Below, piece after piece: positions 36,176 to 45,766 of a stretch of DNA of 64,000 bases. The stretch lies in NCBI RefSeq assembly GCF_900094835.1, contig NZ_FMAO01000001.1, forward strand, positions 396,345-460,344. Reading direction: 5' to 3'. The stretch comes from Weissella bombi. Lineage in GTDB: Bacteria > Bacillota > Bacilli > Lactobacillales > Lactobacillaceae. Numbering within the stretch: the stretch's first letter is position 1; each line of letters starts with the position of its first letter. The translations under genes were made by a program, and so were the position numbers. The notes below the pieces were generated by a model that searched no databases, was not told where the DNA came from, and saw only the letters and a program-made list of their open reading frames with translations.

Positions 36176-37111
36176 TTATCGTGTAAAAGTCATGCCCAAA
36201 CGCCATACACTAGCATTTTGTGATTGCAAATCAACTTTTTGGTTATTCAATGATACTTGCGTTGCTAATGCATTACCAATTGAGACAACTACACCAGTTG
36301 CAGTTTCTGGAATCTCAACTTCTTGCGTATCCTTATCCTCTACTGTACCATTCCATAGAACCTTGCCTGAAGCATCGCTAACTTGCATCCATGATGAGCC
36401 ATCAACAGCCTTTAATTGCATTTTCACTGCCTTGTTTGGCACCTTGACTGAACCATAGTTAATAGCAGCACCACTAACTTCTCCAGTACCTAGGTCAATC
36501 TTACCAGCTTTAGCAGGCTTCTTTTCAGATGATGACTTTGCAGAAGCCGTCTTTGATGATGACTTATCTGACTTAACAGATGATGCTGTCGTTTTAGATG
36601 ACTTTGAAGAAGACTTTTCAACAACCTTTGATGTTGAAACTGAAACATTTGACTGTTGCTTTGACTCTTCCTTAGCAGAACCAGCAAAGGAAGATATAAC
36701 TGCCCAAATAATGGCAATAATGGCAATAATAACGACCCCAATGATAATTTTAGGCATCATATTACGCGTTTTATCAGCTACTGTCTCTTCAGGTTGGTGC
36801 ATGCCAGTACGGGTAACATTATCAGCGTCAACTCGTGCAGCACTTAAATCGGGTTCTGCAGGTGTTTCTTCTTCATTCTCATATTTTTTCATGAAAGCAA
36901 CCGCATCTAAACCGACAGCTGTTGCATATTGTCGCACAAACGCACGCTCATAGAAAGCACCTGGTAATTGATCAAATTGGCCACTTTCAATTGCTGCTAA
37001 ATAACGTTTTTGAATTTTTGTTGATTGTTGAATATCATCTAATGACAAACCTTTATCAAGACGAGCCTGTTGGAGCTCTTGTCCAATCGTGCTGTTGCGT
37101 TCCTCGTTCAT
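36176..37111 (-). CDS. rodZ: RodZ-like membrane protein with helix-turn-helix domain
   Basis: 311 aa. Cell-shape protein linking the cytoskeleton to wall synthesis. N-terminal HTH_25 domain (about 8-75, IGQELQQARLDKGLSLDDIQQSTKIQKRYLAAIE split here by key residues), one membrane span (about 123-145, KIIIGVVIIAIIAIIWAVI), a Ser/Lys-rich linker (about 155-205), and a C-terminal DUF4115-like domain (SVKVPNKAVKMQLKAVDGSSW ... NALATQVSLNNQKV). Gene order with ymfH and pgsA is that of Bacillus ymfM. Confidence 0.9.
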   Translation of the reverse strand: MNEERNSTIGQELQQARLDKGLSLDDIQQSTKIQKRYLAAIESGQFDQLPGAFYERAFVRQYATAVGLDAVAFMKKYENEEETPAEPDLSAARVDADNVTRTGMHQPEETVADKTRNMMPKIIIGVVIIAIIAIIWAVISSFAGSAKEESKQQSNVSVSTSKVVEKSSSKSSKTTASSVKSDKSSSKTASAKSSSEKKPAKAGKIDLGTGEVSGAAINYGSVKVPNKAVKMQLKAVDGSSWMQVSDASGKVLWNGTVEDKDTQEVEIPETATGVVVSIGNALATQVSLNNQKVDLQSQNASVWRLGMTFTR

Positions 37112-37172
37112 AAATATCTCATCCTAACTTTTTAAATTTAGCATAATAATTATAATTGCATTCTTATTTATT

Positions 37173-38462
37173 TTAACATAATTCTGTCATATCCGAACGA
37201 ATGATTATGCTGGCAATATCACTAGCCGGTATTGTTTTCAAAACCGCTAACATATCGGTAAATGTTAATGCTTGAAGGGTCGCAATTTCAACTTGTAATG
37301 TTGCATCATCAAACGTTTGACCTTCAAAACGAATCGCAATTTCCTCTAATTCATTTAGCTTATTAATTAACCGACTCAGCATGCCATTCTTTACTAATTC
37401 AAAATAAGCTTGTAACTTAGTTACTTCGTCTACCAAATTAGCCAATATATATGAAACTTGATCGACCACTTCCGTAGGTTCTGCCGTATCTGCCACAACT
37501 GTAATATAAGCAAATTGACGTTCTGTATCAAATTCTGCGCTAAAATTATCATCTATTAGGCCATCATTATACCACGTCATATAAACAGGTGAAAAATCAC
37601 CAAAGACCAAATCAATCGCTAAACTACCGACAATCGCCGTTTTTAATATGTCCCGTCGATTCATTGTGTCAAAATCTAATTCCCAACGCTGTCCTAATAC
37701 GACTTTATTACGAGCAACTGGTAATTCTAGTTCCAAAGTATCTGTATTAATTGGTTGTAAAGTGGGTGTAATTTTAGTAACCAACTGTTCGCTTTTACGT
37801 TGTCCTGCTGGTGATTGTTTAATGAATGCTAACATTTTTTGTTCATCAAAGGCACCCGTAACGACAACATCCATGTTTTGTGGTTGATAAAAAGCTGCAA
37901 ACGCGAAGTTTAACTGTTCCGGTGTAATTTGGTGAACAGATTCAGCCGTTCCTGCAATATCTAAACCAAGCGGATCGCCTGGATATAAACGTGCTAAAAT
38001 CATACGGTAAACACGCGAGTTAATATCATCTTCATACATATCAATCTCTTGCGTAATAATTTCTTGCTCACGTTGAACTGATGGCAAATCAAAATAAGGC
38101 TCTTGCGTAAAAGTTAGTAGTTCCTGTAGTGGCGCCCAATTATCCACAGCTGTTGCGACATAGTAACTAGTACGAGTTTGTGTTGTAAACGCATTTGCCA
38201 TTGCACCAAGATCACTTAAACGAGCAAACGCATCATGATCTGGTTGTGCAAACAAGCGATGTTCAACAAAATGCGCAATTCCTGCTGGTTGTGTCACTTT
38301 TTTATCATTTTGCATAAACGAACTATCACGCGCACCATAATCAACACCGACTACACCAACAATTTGATGAAATTCAGGTCGTGGTAATAAATGAACATGT
38401 AATCCATTATCTAGCGTAATATGATGTTCAACCGGTAAAAAATCATGCGTTTTATTAGCCAT
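37173..38462 (-). CDS. ymfH: M16-family zinc peptidase (YmfH-like)
   Basis: 429 aa. The inverted zinc motif HxxEH is present as HFVEHRLF near residue 65, with a second glutamate about 75 residues on (EQEIITQEIDMYEDD), so this is the catalytic partner of the pair. M16 enzymes cleave short peptides; the substrate here is unknown. Start at the ATG 38460-38462 with GGAGG eight bases upstream, one base after the ymfF stop, so translation is coupled. Confidence 0.92.
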   Translation of the reverse strand: MANKTHDFLPVEHHITLDNGLHVHLLPRPEFHQIVGVVGVDYGARDSSFMQNDKKVTQPAGIAHFVEHRLFAQPDHDAFARLSDLGAMANAFTTQTRTSYYVATAVDNWAPLQELLTFTQEPYFDLPSVQREQEIITQEIDMYEDDINSRVYRMILARLYPGDPLGLDIAGTAESVHQITPEQLNFAFAAFYQPQNMDVVVTGAFDEQKMLAFIKQSPAGQRKSEQLVTKITPTLQPINTDTLELELPVARNKVVLGQRWELDFDTMNRRDILKTAIVGSLAIDLVFGDFSPVYMTWYNDGLIDDNFSAEFDTERQFAYITVVADTAEPTEVVDQVSYILANLVDEVTKLQAYFELVKNGMLSRLINKLNELEEIAIRFEGQTFDDATLQVEIATLQALTFTDMLAVLKTIPASDIASIIIRSDMTELC

Positions 38463-38463
38463 T

Positions 38464-39717
38464 TTATTTTCCTCCAACCATTTCATAATGTAATTGCCAA
38501 ATTGCTTTTTTCGCAAAATCACGAATTTGAGTTGCAGTTACGTCATCAATACATTGCAAAAACTCTTCAGTGCTCATGACTTTTTGTAATAATTGTTGAT
38601 TATATACTCGATCAGCTAAATATAATGGTTGGTCTAATGTCATCGTATAAGCATTTTTAATCAGCTGTTTTGCAATTTTCAATTCTTCGTCAGAGACTAA
38701 CGTTTGTTGTAATCGCTGTAATTCTTCATTGACCTTAGCCACAGTAAGTGTCAAATTCGTCTGATCAACCCCAGCTTCAACTAATAACAAATCAGTATAA
38801 GGATTATAATCAGACGAAATACCATAAACAAGTCCTGACTTTTCACGCACATTTAATAATAGACGTGAATTAGCTAAACTACCAAAAATACCATTAAAAA
38901 CAGTTGCAATAGCATGTTCACCTGCTTGTGCAGGTAATACATAACCTAACACCAAACGTGCTTGCACAACATCATCAACTGCCGTAATTTTGTTAACCTG
39001 TGGTAATAAAGCTTGATGATAATGTGCTTCTAGCCTAATTGTCCGTGGTACAAAATTTAGCATTTGTGCTAACGTAAATACCTCATCCCGATTAACATCC
39101 CCAACAACCACGATATCAATGCGATCACCAGCGACACTATTTTGCCAAATTTGCCATGCCGTTTGCGGCGTCACGTTTGTTATTTTTTCAGCTGTTCCAA
39201 ATGCTGGCGATGCTTGCACACTAGTCCCATAATAAGCATTTAAAGCTTGGCGCAAAGCATAAAACGGTTTATCTTCTTTCAAACCTGCGATTTCATCTAA
39301 GGCAATTTCTTTTTGCCGATTAAATATGACCGCTGTGAAACCATCCGCTTTATTCCCCATAGGACTATTAATAACTTCATTTAAAAAGTTAAAGCCTTCA
39401 TTTAACAATGTATTTTCACTATGTGCAAAACTATCATGCACTAAATTAAGCTGTAATCTAACTGTATGAAGTTGCCCAATTTTAAAGACCTCAGTACCGA
39501 AGGCGGCTCCCATCATTTCATTTAAAACTTGTGATAATTTAGTTTGTGAGTCATATTTTTTTGATGCTGTTTCAAGCATATTGCTTGCTAGCACACGACC
39601 ATCCAACGTTTCTTGATTTAATTGTTGCGTAAAGTTTATCGCAATGTGGGTTGTTGCAAATTGTTGCGTTGGTAACACATGTACAAACACCCCTTTTTGA
39701 ATTTCTTTTGTAAACAC
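38464..39717 (-). CDS. ymfF: M16-family inactive partner subunit (YmfF-like)
   Basis: 417 aa. Same fold as YmfH, but the zinc motif is lost (ASNMLETASKKY in place of HxxEH), as usual for the non-catalytic partner of two-subunit M16 peptidases. C-terminal blocks RLLLNVREKSGLVYGISSDY and MTLDQPLYLADRVYN are family-typical. The start is a GTG at 39715-39717 (preceded by GTAGG); no ATG lies nearby in frame. First gene of the run towards pgsA. Confidence 0.9.
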   Translation of the reverse strand: MFTKEIQKGVFVHVLPTQQFATTHIAINFTQQLNQETLDGRVLASNMLETASKKYDSQTKLSQVLNEMMGAAFGTEVFKIGQLHTVRLQLNLVHDSFAHSENTLLNEGFNFLNEVINSPMGNKADGFTAVIFNRQKEIALDEIAGLKEDKPFYALRQALNAYYGTSVQASPAFGTAEKITNVTPQTAWQIWQNSVAGDRIDIVVVGDVNRDEVFTLAQMLNFVPRTIRLEAHYHQALLPQVNKITAVDDVVQARLVLGYVLPAQAGEHAIATVFNGIFGSLANSRLLLNVREKSGLVYGISSDYNPYTDLLLVEAGVDQTNLTLTVAKVNEELQRLQQTLVSDEELKIAKQLIKNAYTMTLDQPLYLADRVYNQQLLQKVMSTEEFLQCIDDVTATQIRDFAKKAIWQLHYEMVGGK

Positions 39718-39865
39718 AAAGGTACCTACTCTAATGAAAACACCTTATTTGTATTTTCGCTTTCATTTAAATTATCTACTACTTATATAAGCAATCGTTT
39801 TCAAGTATAAACTTACCAACTTTGAGTTACCAGCTTTTCTATCACGTATTTAAAAAACCTTATAG

Positions 39866-39906
39866 TAAAAAACCGTTATCAGAGTCTTTTGCCCATGATA
39901 ACGGTT
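39866..39906 (-). terminator. Terminator after gntP
   Basis: AACCGTTATCA and TGATAACGGTT are perfect 11-base arms around 14 bases, followed on the minus strand by TTTTAC. Confidence 0.9.
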
Positions 39907-39915
39907 GATTAATAA

Positions 39916-41418
39916 TTATGAGAAGATAGCTGACAAAATTAGAATTACAATTAATCCCACAACAGAAATTAATGTTTCTAGAACTGTCCAAATCTTCAAA
40001 GTTTGTGGTACATCCAAGTCGAAGAACTCCTTGAACATCCAGAATCCCGCATCATTAACGTGTGAGATACCAACAGAACCGGCACCAATTGCCAAAACAA
40101 CAAAGGCTGGGTTAACAGCTGATTGACTAGCAACCAATGGTGCAACAATTCCGGCAGTTGTCAAACCAGCAACCGTTGCTGATCCAACAGATACACGTAA
40201 GATAATCGCAATCAACCAAGCAAAAATAATTGGTGAAAGTGATGTGTGTGAGAAGGCTGCAGCGATAGCATCAGAGATACCACCAGCAGTTAAGATACCC
40301 TTAAATGCAGCCCCACCAGCGATAACCATCAACAAGTTAGCAATTGACTTTAAGGCGTTGCTCATTGAGTCACCAACTTCACCCATCGTACGCCCTTGCT
40401 TTGGCCCCATTGACCAGATGGCAAATGCCATTGCGATAACCATCGCTACAACTGGGTTTCCAAACATTGCGATAATCTTATCTAAGACTGATGGGTCAGT
40501 AATATAACCACTTTGTGCGGCATGCGTCATTGCTTGCCAAGCTTCGTCACCAATCTTACCTGAATAAACTTGCTTACCACCATTAACCGTTAAAGTGTAA
40601 ATGGTTGAAATAAGCATGAAGAACACAGGCATCAATGATGTCAAAATTGCCATTCCAAATGATGGTGTATCTTCCAACTTAAAGTGCTTAACTTCACCAA
40701 TAGCATCCAATTTCTTAGTGATCTTAAATGCCTTAGGTTCAATCTTTTGAATAACTCGTGTAAACAAAGGACCGGCAACTAACATTGCGACAATGGCAAC
40801 CACAATACCATACATCAAAACGATACCGATGTTGGCACCCAAAATGTTGGTAACAGCCGTTGGTGATGGCTGTGGTGGCAAGAATCCTTGAGCTGCTGAC
40901 AAAGCTGCAGCCATTGGGATACCTAGATAAAGCAAAGGAACTTCAGCCTCAAGCGCAATTGTGAAAACAATCGGAATCAAGACAACCAAACCAACTTCGA
41001 ATAACAACGAAATTCCAATAATAAACGATGCTCCGGCAACAGCCCACTGCAAACGTTTCTTACCAAATTTGTTAATTAAAGTTGTGGCAATTCGGTATGA
41101 TCCACCTGAATCAGATACCAAACGTCCAATCATTGAACCAAATCCAAAGACAATGATCAGCTCCCCCATCGTACCACCAATACCATCCTTTAAGGCATCG
41201 GCAATACCGGCTGGATTCATTCCCAAGCCAAGTGCAACTAAAATAGATGTAATAATTAATGCTACGAAAGTATTAACGTTCATCTTTAGGATGAAGAATA
41301 ACAAAACAGCAATACCTAATATCAAAATCAAAAATGGCCAAACGTTAAAGCCACTCATTAACCATTGATATAGTCCTGTTGACTTGTCAATCGTCAATCC
41401 TGTTAGCATAGTAAACAT
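39916..41418 (-). CDS. gntP: Gluconate:H+ symporter of the GntP family
   Basis: 500 aa, about 12-14 membrane segments; somewhat longer than the usual 440-450. Family motifs: FGFGSMIGRLVSDSGGSYRIA, the substrate loop GFLPPQPSPTAVTNILGAN, and RVSVGSATVAGLTTAGIVAPL near the C-terminus. Imports gluconate, which the kinase encoded at 47824-49356 phosphorylates. It has its own promoter with a cre-like site downstream of the -10. Start ATG behind GAGG. Confidence 0.93.
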   Translation of the reverse strand: MFTMLTGLTIDKSTGLYQWLMSGFNVWPFLILILGIAVLLFFILKMNVNTFVALIITSILVALGLGMNPAGIADALKDGIGGTMGELIIVFGFGSMIGRLVSDSGGSYRIATTLINKFGKKRLQWAVAGASFIIGISLLFEVGLVVLIPIVFTIALEAEVPLLYLGIPMAAALSAAQGFLPPQPSPTAVTNILGANIGIVLMYGIVVAIVAMLVAGPLFTRVIQKIEPKAFKITKKLDAIGEVKHFKLEDTPSFGMAILTSLMPVFFMLISTIYTLTVNGGKQVYSGKIGDEAWQAMTHAAQSGYITDPSVLDKIIAMFGNPVVAMVIAMAFAIWSMGPKQGRTMGEVGDSMSNALKSIANLLMVIAGGAAFKGILTAGGISDAIAAAFSHTSLSPIIFAWLIAIILRVSVGSATVAGLTTAGIVAPLVASQSAVNPAFVVLAIGAGSVGISHVNDAGFWMFKEFFDLDVPQTLKIWTVLETLISVVGLIVILILSAIFS

Positions 41419-41463
41419 ATCTACTAACCTCTACAATCAAAAATTTTTTTCGCATACATGAAA

Positions 41464-41518
41464 TTGTAAGCGATTACTCAACCAAATTATTGTACACCTT
41501 TTCACGAACTAAACACAA
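41464..41518 (-). promoter_or_regulatory. Promoter and cre-like site of gntP
   Basis: Minus strand TTGTGT (41513-41518), 18-base spacer, TACAAT (41489-41494). TTGTAAGCGATTACTC at 41464-41479 fits the cre consensus at 15 of 16 positions and lies just after the predicted start of transcription, a roadblock position. Confidence 0.62.
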
Positions 41519-41528
41519 CAAATATAGT

Positions 41529-41566
41529 AAAGAATGACCATTTATTTCATAAAATAGTCATCCTTT
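41529..41566 (-). terminator. Hairpin after the DUF2207 gene, weak T-tail
   Basis: Minus strand: AAAGGATGACTATTT pairs over 15 positions with AAATGGTCATTCTTT (two G-U), then ACTATATTTG. Confidence 0.6.
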
Positions 41567-41584
41567 CTTCACATTTTAATTATT

Positions 41585-43336
41585 TTAACGGAAACCGCCA
41601 CCGCCGGATCCACCACCAAAGCTACCGCCACCGCCGGAACTGGTTGATCCACCGCCACCGGAAGAACGCGTTTGAGTTGCTACTGTACTACTAAAGTGAC
41701 TAACACTCACAAACGGATGTAGCGAACCGTAGTAGTATACACTATCCTGTCTGTAATTAGGGTAAACTTGCTCCAATTGATCAGCCACTTCCTCTAAAAT
41801 ACCAAAAGCTGCTGCTGCAATCATCAATTCATCCCACAAACCAACCTCTTGTGGTGTTCGTTCATCTAATAAGGTAAACTCTTGCAAATAGTTCTTTAAA
41901 CGTGCCAGGTTTTTTTCAACTTCTTCCCCGGCAGGTTTCATTTGAAAATCAACGAGCCAAGATGCCATTTTATTGGCACGGTCACGCTTACGATCACCTG
42001 TTTTAGTGCGTTTCGTTTTCTTAGCATAAATTAGATTATGACTTTCACCATATTCACGACTATATCTTGTATAAGCTTTGGTTAATTGACGATGACGCTT
42101 ACTGTCGCCATTCAAATACTTTGCCAAAGCCTTCTGCGTGACAACACCATCAGTAGCTGCTTCAGTCATTATCTGATAAAACTTCTTAATTGGTGCAGGC
42201 GCATCATCTGCCAAAGCCTTATCAGTCAATACAAATTGTGCCCGATCTTTGCCATGTTTTCTTGGCTCATCTTGCATGACAATTTGACCATCTTTGAGCA
42301 ATTGTAACAATGCCACTGTTAAGAAATTATCTAGTACCGAAGTCGCCGGTAACAAGGCGTTAAAGAAAACATACGTATTATAAATACTCTTTGTTGGTAT
42401 TTCACGATAATATTCTTGCTTAGTCTGTTTTTGTAATGTCGTCATCTTTGGGTAGTATTTACGATACGTGCGATAACTATTAAAGAAACAGAATATGATG
42501 CCAAAGAAGCCAATACCGATAATAGCAATCACTATATAAGCAATTCTGACCCCTTTATCATTACCAATGGTTTCACCATTTTTATAATCGTGATAATCGT
42601 AATCACTGCCCTTAAACGCTTCCTTCATATACGAATCAAAACTACGTGTTGTTTTATACGCTGTTTGATAAGTATTCTTAGGAATCTGCACAATCATTTT
42701 CACATAATCGTCTTCAGTAGTTGCTGTCGTGCTGCGCATCGTCGCTTGACCATTCTTAAAAGCGGTCTTTCCCTCAAATCCGAAAGCCCAAATACCATAG
42801 CCATTATCGACTGATAGCGGATGACTTGGGTCACTGACTGTTACCTTTATATGATCCGGTGCGATTTCAACATCTTTATTTAAAAACTGCCAAGCAATCA
42901 TCTGCTTAGTTTTGGTTTGTTCGACAAAATTCGCTATCTTATATTTAATTGTGTAATGATGTGTTCCATACTTAGTGATTCCCCAATTCAATTCATCACC
43001 ATTTTGACCATAACGATATGCTTTTTGTTGTCTGTCAGCATCGGTATCCCAAGTATTCACTCGTTTAAATGTCTGACCATCCATACTAACCTGATAATCG
43101 GATAACTGTTGTGGTCCTACTAATTTAATCGTCTTATATATTTCGCTACCTTCATCAGCGGTGACTGACCAATTTTCAGTAAAAGTTGCCGTTCCTTGTT
43201 CATCTAACGCAACATTAATATTCATACTATTAACAGTCTGATCAGCCGCTACCTTAGGCAGAAATACTAAGAAAAATACCATTAACGAGAGAATACTCGT
43301 CAAAATACCATATTTTTTTAGTTTTTTTGCTCCCAT
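41585..43336 (-). CDS. DUF2207 membrane protein (paralogue A)
   Basis: 583 aa. Signal peptide (GILTSILSLMVFFLVFLPKVAADQ), an extracellular beta-domain (about 35-225, VALDEQGTATFTENWSVTADEGSEIYKTI), one membrane span (about 272-292), a cytoplasmic helical domain and a Gly/Ser-rich end (GSFGGGSGGGGFR), all typical of DUF2207. Function unknown; the family is often encoded with LemA. It overlaps the lemA stop by 19 bases. Its paralogue at 43924-45669 shares long identical stretches at the N-terminus. Confidence 0.92.
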   Translation of the reverse strand: MGAKKLKKYGILTSILSLMVFFLVFLPKVAADQTVNSMNINVALDEQGTATFTENWSVTADEGSEIYKTIKLVGPQQLSDYQVSMDGQTFKRVNTWDTDADRQQKAYRYGQNGDELNWGITKYGTHHYTIKYKIANFVEQTKTKQMIAWQFLNKDVEIAPDHIKVTVSDPSHPLSVDNGYGIWAFGFEGKTAFKNGQATMRSTTATTEDDYVKMIVQIPKNTYQTAYKTTRSFDSYMKEAFKGSDYDYHDYKNGETIGNDKGVRIAYIVIAIIGIGFFGIIFCFFNSYRTYRKYYPKMTTLQKQTKQEYYREIPTKSIYNTYVFFNALLPATSVLDNFLTVALLQLLKDGQIVMQDEPRKHGKDRAQFVLTDKALADDAPAPIKKFYQIMTEAATDGVVTQKALAKYLNGDSKRHRQLTKAYTRYSREYGESHNLIYAKKTKRTKTGDRKRDRANKMASWLVDFQMKPAGEEVEKNLARLKNYLQEFTLLDERTPQEVGLWDELMIAAAAFGILEEVADQLEQVYPNYRQDSVYYYGSLHPFVSVSHFSSTVATQTRSSGGGGSTSSGGGGSFGGGSGGGGFR

Positions 43337-43872
43337 TGTGGCATTTCCTGCTTTCCTTCAGTGTTCTTAAAGTACGTTTCCTTGGTAAAGCCCATTGGTC
43401 CAGCAATTAAAAAGTTAGGAAAAATTTGAATTGCTCGATTAAGTTTCGTCACGGTATCGTTGTAAACCATTCGTGATAAACGAACTTTATTCTCAAATTC
43501 ATCAACAGCTGTCATGGTCTGTTGGTACACACCACTAGCTTTTAAATCTGGGTATTGCTCAGCTAGTGCATTCACAACCCCTAAGACACTTGCAAATTGT
43601 TGCTGGTCATCATCAATGTCTGACACTGATGCATGATCTGTCACACTTGTTCGTGCGTTAACAATTTTTTCTAACGTCTCTTGTTCATATGATTGATACT
43701 TCTGTGTTGCTTGCATTAGATTAGTAATGGCATCCCAACGACTCTCAACCTGTGCTGCAATCTGGCCCATTGCATTACGCACATTTTCTCGTAACTTTAT
43801 CAAATTATTGTAAATAGCAATCAACCAACCAACTATTAATACAACAAGCACGATAATAATAATCCAAACCAT
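43318..43872 (-). CDS. lemA: LemA family protein
   Basis: 184 aa, the usual size. N-terminal membrane anchor (WIIIIVLVVLIVGWLIAIYN) then a long antiparallel helical bundle; the signatures NVRNAMGQIAAQVESRWD and NAIQIFPNFLIAG-type ending (LNRAIQIFPNFLIAGPMGF) are clear. Function unknown beyond membrane association. It sits between two DUF2207 paralogues on one transcript. Start ATG behind AAAGGGGG. Confidence 0.95.
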   Translation of the reverse strand: MVWIIIIVLVVLIVGWLIAIYNNLIKLRENVRNAMGQIAAQVESRWDAITNLMQATQKYQSYEQETLEKIVNARTSVTDHASVSDIDDDQQQFASVLGVVNALAEQYPDLKASGVYQQTMTAVDEFENKVRLSRMVYNDTVTKLNRAIQIFPNFLIAGPMGFTKETYFKNTEGKQEMPQWEQKN

Positions 43873-43923
43873 CTAAATTCCCCCTTTATTTACCTACTTT
43901 TGTAACAATATAGTGTGTTATCG

Positions 43924-45669
43924 CTAACGGAAACCACCGCCACCGGAACCGCCACCAAAGCTTCCACCACCACCGAAACTGGTAGATCCACCACTACCAC
44001 TGCTATCAGAGTCACTCATTAGTGACTGTGTGCTAAAGGCGTAAGCATAGTGGAACGGATCAGTAGCTGACTGATAGTAGATACTTTCTTCACGGTATGT
44101 TGGATAAATTTTTTCCAAGTCAGTTGCAACTTGTTCAGCAATGCCTAATGCTGCTGCCGCTAACATCAAATCATCCCACAAACCGACCTCTTTAGGTGTA
44201 CGCTCTTCTAATAACGTAAAATCTTGTAAATAATTTTTCAATCGAACAAAATCTTTACGAACGGCCAAACCATCAGGTGTTAAAGCACTGCCGTTATGAA
44301 TTTGCGCATACTTATTTGCCTTAGTTTCACTTTTCTTATTTGTCTGATACTGATTGATAGGATAAATAAGATTATGTTGCTCACCATAATCATTACTATT
44401 AATTAGGAGCAGACGCCAAATTTCCTGCGAAGATTCAAAATCATCTTTAAAATAATTAGCTAACATTTCATTTGTTACTTCGCCATCTTCTGCAGCTGTT
44501 TGTAAAATGTCATAAAACTTCGCCAAACCTGATGGCAATTGTTCAGAATTTGATGTGTCATTAAGATGTATAACCGTCTCATCATCCACCTCAGATAAGG
44601 TAATTAGGTTACGTTTCATCAAACTTAATACCATGACAGAACAATAATTTTTAGCAAGTTTATATTTATCAACTAGTGAGGCAATAAAGGAATAGGCTTG
44701 CCAAATGTCACTTGTTGGTAATTCGCGTTCATACTGTCCTTGTGTTTCCTTGGTTAATTTCCTTAAACTTGGATAATATTTTTGATACTTTCTTTTCTTG
44801 ATAACACTTCTAACACCGAAGTAAATAACAATGAAAAGTGGTGTCACATATGCAACGTCCCATAACCAATCCCAACTAAATGATTTTTCTGTCTCAGTCT
44901 TACCTGCCTTATATTTGTCATAATCAAAGTTGCTGCCCTTAAATGCTTCTTTTATATATGAATCAAATGAACGTTCAGATTTATTAGCAGTTGCGTACGT
45001 ATGACGTGGCAGTTTCATAATGATTTTGACACGATTATCTTCATCCAAAGGTTTCGTATTTTTAATTAACACATCACCCTTACTAAACTTTGTGTTTCCT
45101 TCAAAACCAAATCCCCAAATACCATAACCTTTATTGGCTGCAAAACTTTTATTGTTATCATGCAGCTTTATTGTTAAATGCTGTGGCGAAATGGCAACAT
45201 CTCTATTAAGAAATTGCCAAGCAATCATTTGTTTGGTTTTTGTCTGTTCAACAAAATTAGTCACTTTATACTGAATTTTATAGTGATGCGTACCATACTT
45301 GGTAATTCCCCAATTCAGTTCATCTTCGTTTTGACCATAGCGATACGCTTTTTGTTTTCTGTCAGCATCAGGATCCCATGTACTTACACGTTTAAATGTA
45401 TGACCATCCATACTAACCTGATAATTAGATAACTCTTGTGGTCCTACCAAATTAATCGTCTTATAAATTTCACTACCTTCATCAGCGGTAACCGTCCAAT
45501 TTTCAGTAAAAGTTGCCGTTCCTTGTTTATCTAACGCAACGTCAACCCCCATACGTTTAACCGTCTGTTCCGCACGAATTGTTGTACTCGGTACTACAAA
45601 ACTTAAAAAGACCACTAATGGTAATAACCAAATTAGTCGGTTCAAATGATTTTTATTACCCATTACCAT
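43924..45669 (-). CDS. DUF2207 membrane protein (paralogue B)
   Basis: 581 aa. Same architecture as paralogue A: signal peptide (LIWLLPLVVFLSFVVPSTTIRAEQ), beta-domain (VALDKQGTATFTENWTVTADEG), span (about 270-288, WDVAYVTPLFIVIYFGV), helical cytoplasmic part, and the GSFGGGSGGGGFR end. The extracellular half is the more conserved part between the two; the cytoplasmic halves differ much more. Start ATG with AGGAGG five bases upstream. First gene of the DUF2207-lemA-DUF2207 operon. Confidence 0.92.
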   Translation of the reverse strand: MVMGNKNHLNRLIWLLPLVVFLSFVVPSTTIRAEQTVKRMGVDVALDKQGTATFTENWTVTADEGSEIYKTINLVGPQELSNYQVSMDGHTFKRVSTWDPDADRKQKAYRYGQNEDELNWGITKYGTHHYKIQYKVTNFVEQTKTKQMIAWQFLNRDVAISPQHLTIKLHDNNKSFAANKGYGIWGFGFEGNTKFSKGDVLIKNTKPLDEDNRVKIIMKLPRHTYATANKSERSFDSYIKEAFKGSNFDYDKYKAGKTETEKSFSWDWLWDVAYVTPLFIVIYFGVRSVIKKRKYQKYYPSLRKLTKETQGQYERELPTSDIWQAYSFIASLVDKYKLAKNYCSVMVLSLMKRNLITLSEVDDETVIHLNDTSNSEQLPSGLAKFYDILQTAAEDGEVTNEMLANYFKDDFESSQEIWRLLLINSNDYGEQHNLIYPINQYQTNKKSETKANKYAQIHNGSALTPDGLAVRKDFVRLKNYLQDFTLLEERTPKEVGLWDDLMLAAAALGIAEQVATDLEKIYPTYREESIYYQSATDPFHYAYAFSTQSLMSDSDSSGSGGSTSFGGGGSFGGGSGGGGFR

Positions 45670-45702
45670 AAGCCCCTCCTACTGCTTTTATTAAAATATA
45701 AT

Positions 45703-45742
45703 AAAAATGTTATAATACTCTAAGAATATTATAGCATTTTTT
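45703..45742 (-). terminator. Bidirectional-looking terminator after the PH-domain pair
   Basis: AAAAATGTTATAATA and TATTATAGCATTTTT are 15-base arms (one G-U) around nine bases with T-runs on both sides. Confidence 0.75.
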
Positions 45743-45766
45743 CCTGAATACAGGACTTTTGATGAC